From assembly GCA_964017145.1 (NCBI GenBank), contig OZ024843.1, forward strand, positions 425,001 through 489,000: a stretch of 64,000 nt of DNA, written 5' to 3'. Under the pieces are notes generated by a model that worked only from the letters and a program-made list of their open reading frames with translations, ran no database searches and was not told where the DNA came from. This document shows, piece after piece, positions 60,169-64,000 of the stretch. The position numbers and the translations under genes were made by a program. Each line of letters begins with the position of its first letter. Within the stretch, counting starts at the first letter, position 1. Origin of the DNA: Agrocybe praecox (Eukaryota > Basidiomycota > Agaricomycetes > Agaricales > Agrocybaceae).

Positions 60169-60990
60169 GATTAGATTAGATCAGATCATGTATGTACAGA
60201 TATGTGACAGTGACGACGCGTACATAGCCGAATGCGTTCCACCTTGACCGAGAGCGTTGGATCGACTGGGAACGAGGTCCATGGACTGTACCTGTACTTG
60301 GACTTTGTACCGCACATGATATATAGATGTTTATCTAATCATCCCGCCTCAGGCCTCAGTCCTCGTCGGGTGCAAGTCATCAGTGCGTCAGTACTCAGTC
60401 GCCACTTCGATTGTTACTGCCACGCGACACTGGCACCGCATTGCAGTGGCTAGTGGTCACGTCAAAATGTTAATTGTCCCCAATCCTCTATAGATGACAA
60501 GAAACTCCCCTATGGCCTTTACCAGCGATTACCTCCTATATCGTGTGTAGTACGCAATGTGTACATACGGTGTATAAAGGGTGGTTTATTTATATATATT
60601 TACGGATGCCTTTGGGATGCCGGCTAAGCCGATGTGCCACTGGATTGGCCGAGGTCTACAGCAAGTACATCTCGAGGTTCAAGGAAAGTACAAGTCCAAC
60701 CGAGGTTCATACATTGTCACGCGCAGGTTTTGGCTTGCAAAATGAGGTGCATACACGGTCTAATGGTGGTATAGGGTTTGGGTCTAACCTCAGTGCATTG
60801 TGAGTCGAAATCGCTTTGGGGGGTCCAAAGCTCGGGTTCAAGGTACAAAGTCCAAGGTACAAGGTACATTTGGACCTGTGACCCGATGGACCCAACTTTC
60901 TGCCTTGACCGCAAGAGCTATCGTTCCTGTCTGCTCGATGCGCCTCCGAGCCCAGCTACCCCGGCCTGCTGCAGACTGGACTGCTTCGAT
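60169..60990 (-). repeat. Dispersed repeat R1, copy d, split by an insertion
   Basis: The first part begins GATTAGATTAGATC and includes GCGTACATAGCCGAAT and CCTTGACCG; the second starts again at CCTTGACCG and carries on with GCTCGATGCGCCTCCGAGC and the end GGACTGCTTCGA. Compared with copy b, the two parts form one continuous R1 unit with CCTTGACCG present twice. The sequence between is the inserted element described separately. Confidence 0.7.
60251..60902. mobile_element. 652-bp Mutator-like non-autonomous element
   Basis: The element is flanked by CCTTGACCG on both sides (60242-60250 and 60903-60911), a 9-bp target duplication as made by Mutator-type transposases. The ends 60251-60311 and 60842-60902 are inverted repeats of about 60 bp, around three quarters matching by eye: AGAGCGTTGGATCG against AGAAAGTTGGGTCC at the tips, GAGGTCCA against CAGGTCCA, and TTGGACTTTGTACC on both at the inner side. 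No long open frame with a transposase motif is present. Confidence 0.75.
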
Positions 60991-61709
60991 ACTTCTCATA
61001 AATCCGTATTCATAGGAAGACTGCAGAGCCCAATTCTTTACGGTCTCGTTTGCCTCCTTGGTCGTCGGGGTTAGCGAGGGTCCAAAAAATCGCGATTCCG
61101 ACTACCTAGTCATCATTTTGAAAGTCCGACATTACAAACCACTTGCAAACCATTGACGGCTCAGCGCTCAGCCTCGCTGGACGACTCATTTTTGCATTTC
61201 TCATTTACGTTCCTGCAAACAACTGGATATGTATGAGATTCGACGATATTACAAAGCAGAGTGAGTTTTCCAAGACATCACTGAAAGAAACAACGGCGGT
61301 AGCTCAGAATCAGTCACGGAAAATGAATGACAGCTGAGGTGTACGAAACGAATACTCAGCTACGCATTAATATTGGTATCATCTCGTTGGCGTATTTACC
61401 AGGTATAGTCAAAAAGGAAAAATACAATGAAAAAGGAAAAGATAAGATGATAAATGCAATCATATGACGAACGTTGTAAGTCTTTATTTCACTCTCGATG
61501 ATGTGTTTTCATGAACAAACCAAATTATGGAGGTCCTGGACCCTACCGCATCGGAGCCGTCGATGTGTAACTTTCGGAGCCGGCAAACAGCTATGTGAGA
61601 CTCAGGCTGAGAATTCTATGAATATCACTTATGTCACTTGTCTCTATAAGAAGAGTAACAAACTTGTTGTTGAACCACAAAGAACCACCCGCCACCTTTA
61701 CCACCCCCG

Positions 61710-63879
61710 ATGACTATTTCAGCGTCTTATAGCTACCCGCTGGTTGGGCTTCTACTTCTATGTGGTATCTATAAGGTACTTCAGAGCCGCAACCAGGGGA
61801 GACGAGGACCTTATCCCCCAGGGCCAAAGCCCAAATTTCTAATTGGGAATGCATTTGACATTCCTACAACGAACAGTTGTCAAGTTTACCTCGAATGGGA
61901 AAAGGATTACAACAGTCGGTTGACATTTCCAGATGCCACTCACAGCACTCAACGCTATTGAACAGGCAAAATTCTTCATGCTGAAGCACTCGGTAACCAC
62001 GTTCTCGTCCTCAATGATCTCGAAGATGCGGACGAGTTGCTCGAGAAACGAGCGAAAACTTACTCTGATCGGCCGTACATTCCCCTCTTAAAATTGTAAG
62101 GTTTAATTCATGCTGTTTCTCTAACGTTTGCTCACGCCAGAGTCGTTGTGTAGGATGGGCTGGGATTTCAATATCTCTCTCATGCGTTACAACGAAGAAT
62201 GGAGAATGCATAGAAAAATCTGCCAGCAAAACTTCAGAAAAGGAGCCTCTGACGAATATCTTCCCGTCCATGTCATAAAGGTTAACGACATGCTAGTCGA
62301 TTTACTAAATACTCCAAGTAACCTAGAAACTCATATCAAGAAGTACGTTAATTGAAGCTGTGTGGGCTACCATGCTGATTTTCTTCTAGACTTTCCATTG
62401 CTATCCCATTGGCCGGGATGTACGGATACGATCTGGAAACGCTGCAAGACCCCTGTGTTGTTGCTGCAGAGAAGAGCGCCACAATAGGCGTTAATCTCTT
62501 GATGCCCGGAGCTAATTTTGTCAACGCATTCCCTGTGCTCGGAAGAATTCCTGCCTGGGTTCCTGGAGCAAAGTCGGTAAGAATAGCAGCAGAAGTGAAG
62601 GGATACACGGAAGAGATGAAGCGGATACCAACTGACCATGCCAAGAAACGAATGGTGCGCGCATCTTGCGGAGGTCCAATGAACAAAGTTTGACGCTGCT
62701 CTCTCCAGGCTGAAGGTACTGCTTTCCCTTCGCTTGTAACAAGTATGCTCGAAAGGAAATTCGCCGCGGGTATATCTCAAGAGGAGGAAACCACAATCGA
62801 GAACATCGCATATACGGTCTACGGAGGTGAATATTTGGTCTCATCGGAACTTATGCTTATTCGATTCACTTACCTGACTTGACTAGCCGGTTCTGGAACG
62901 GTGTGTACTGGCTCCGAATCTTATCCAAATTTATATTGATATACTTCTCTCTCTCACAGACCGCAGCGTCAATGACTACTTTTTTTTATCTCATGGCCAA
63001 GCACCGTGACATCCAGAGCAAAGCGCAAGCCGAAATAGACCAGGTAGTGGGATCGAAGCGTCTACCTGGGTATGATGATCGTCCGAGACTTCCGTATATC
63101 GAAGCAGTTTATCGCGAGGTCATGAGAATTGCACCTCCGATGCCTCTCAGTGTCCCACACGCTACATCCGAAGACGATTTCTACAAAGGCTACTTCATTC
63201 CAAAAGGTTCGTCGAGACTTTTTATTTTAACAATGGCAAGAAACAACGCTCACCAGCGTGCGGGTTAGGAACGACTGTGTTCCCTAATATATGGTGCGTT
63301 TCTACATATGTGCGGTATATTTTATTCACATATTATGTGTAGGGCAATGAACTACGATGATAAGAAGTACCCCGAACCCGCTCTATTCAATCCCGAGAGG
63401 TTCTTCGACAAAAACGGCAACTTGAACGACGACAGTCGAGTCCTGGCGTACGGGTTTGGACGAAGGTATGTAACTGATCGTCTTTGTTAAAGCTCGGGTT
63501 TTCATCGCGTCTGAATTTGTAGAGTCTGTGTCGGACAGCATATTGCTAGCTCCATCGTAAGTTCGTGTTCGCTGGTTGATTTTATGAGGGAAACTTACGC
63601 CATTTATCTCGTTTAGATGTGGTTGGTGATGGTGTCCGTTTTGGCTTGCTTTGATATCGGAAACCCACGCAATGAAGATGGTGATGAATTGGAGTTGAAT
63701 CACGACTATGTGGATTACAGCCTTGTACGGTGAGTTCCCAATTCATTCACTGCCTACTCCCTGGAAAGAGACTGACTTGATGCAGGTATAAAGTAAACCT
63801 ATCCTGTTCCGTTCAGCCCAGAACCCTCAACGCAGAGCAGCTTGTTTCTAATCTGAAGATGGGCGATCCGACCTCATGA
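61710..63879 (+). CDS. Cytochrome P450 monooxygenase
   Basis: Twelve exons: 61710..61914, 61966..62095, 62154..62342, 62390..62654, 62709..62826, 62887..62900, 62960..63206, 63269..63293, 63343..63465, 63523..63556, 63617..63729, 63786..63879, about 518 residues. An N-terminal membrane anchor (YPLVGLLLLCGIYKVL) precedes the proline hinge PYPPGPKP. Key motifs are the I-helix AGSGTT at 303-308, ExxR as EVMR at 360-363, FNPERF at 413-418 and the heme loop YGFGRRVCVG with Cys441 as the axial ligand. The first residue of the heme loop is Tyr where Phe is usual. Exon 6 has only 14 nt and encodes the centre of the I-helix motif. The overall style fits the E-class P450s expanded in Agaricomycetes. 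The substrate is unknown. The gene lies near PAL, but the link is positional only. Confidence 0.95.
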
Positions 63880-64000
63880 ATAATTGACATCGATGACTTC
63901 ATATCAGGGGTATATCAGGGTATATCAAGATGTTATATTCGCCGCTGTCTATTTGTATTGGGGTTGAATCTATCGCGTCTACTTCGAATTGTTACTCATA

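Larger units (their letters stand above)
59229..61709. other. Intergenic, holds an R1 copy split by a Mutator-like element
   Basis: No gene called. R1 copy d occupies 60169-60250 and 60903-60990, separated by the element at 60251-60902. Other frames (for example 61143-61337, 61498-61713) have no recognisable domain. Confidence 0.6.

Overview
The window is a nuclear segment of a filamentous basidiomycete, most likely an Agaricomycete. The evidence is many short introns (mostly 50-75 nt), canonical GT-AG sites with some GC-AG sites, several families typical of mushroom-forming fungi (DUF6535 protein, expanded F-box proteins, expanded 7TM membrane proteins, EF-hand/ZZ proteins, stalked membrane proteins with a short beta-rich ectodomain) and a fungal phenylalanine ammonia-lyase. 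I cannot place it to order or species. No tRNA, rRNA or CRISPR was seen. Exon models were built by hand: splice sites were chosen so that frames join and agree with paralogs in the window or with known family motifs.

Left part (1-31 kb) is an accessory-looking region made of repeated lineage-specific families. On the minus strand, reading outward from about 11.4 kb, lie a 7TM gene, an F-box gene and three members of a stalked single-pass membrane protein family (the last one deleted and cut by the window edge). On the plus strand lie a 7TM gene (15.5 kb), an F-box gene (21.0 kb), two more stalked membrane proteins (23.7 and 26.3 kb) and another 7TM gene (29.4 kb). The F-box plus two stalked-protein block is thus present twice in opposite orientation. 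A further 7TM paralog of the 11 kb gene sits at 37.4 kb, and an F-box C-terminal fragment at 35.2 kb. A GPI-anchored chitin deacetylase (minus strand, 31.3-33.0 kb) interrupts this set.

Right part (40-64 kb) is denser and more housekeeping or metabolic: a very large EF-hand/double ZZ-finger protein with an acidic and prion-like tail (40.2-45.7 kb), a DUF6535 membrane protein, a monocarboxylate-type MFS transporter transcribed away from phenylalanine ammonia-lyase, a BTB/POZ protein and a cytochrome P450. PAL, the divergent organic-acid transporter and the P450 could take part in phenylpropanoid-type metabolism, but that link is inference from position only.

Mobile-element traces fill the gaps: four small inverted-repeat elements (about 156, 530, 498 and 652 bp) with target duplications or termini resembling unknown, Tc1/mariner-type, CACTA-type and Mutator-type transposons, plus two short dispersed repeats (R1, R2) that share the terminal motif GATCTAATCTAATC. 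Two nestings are visible: an R2 copy inside the CACTA-like element, and the Mutator-like element inside an R1 copy.
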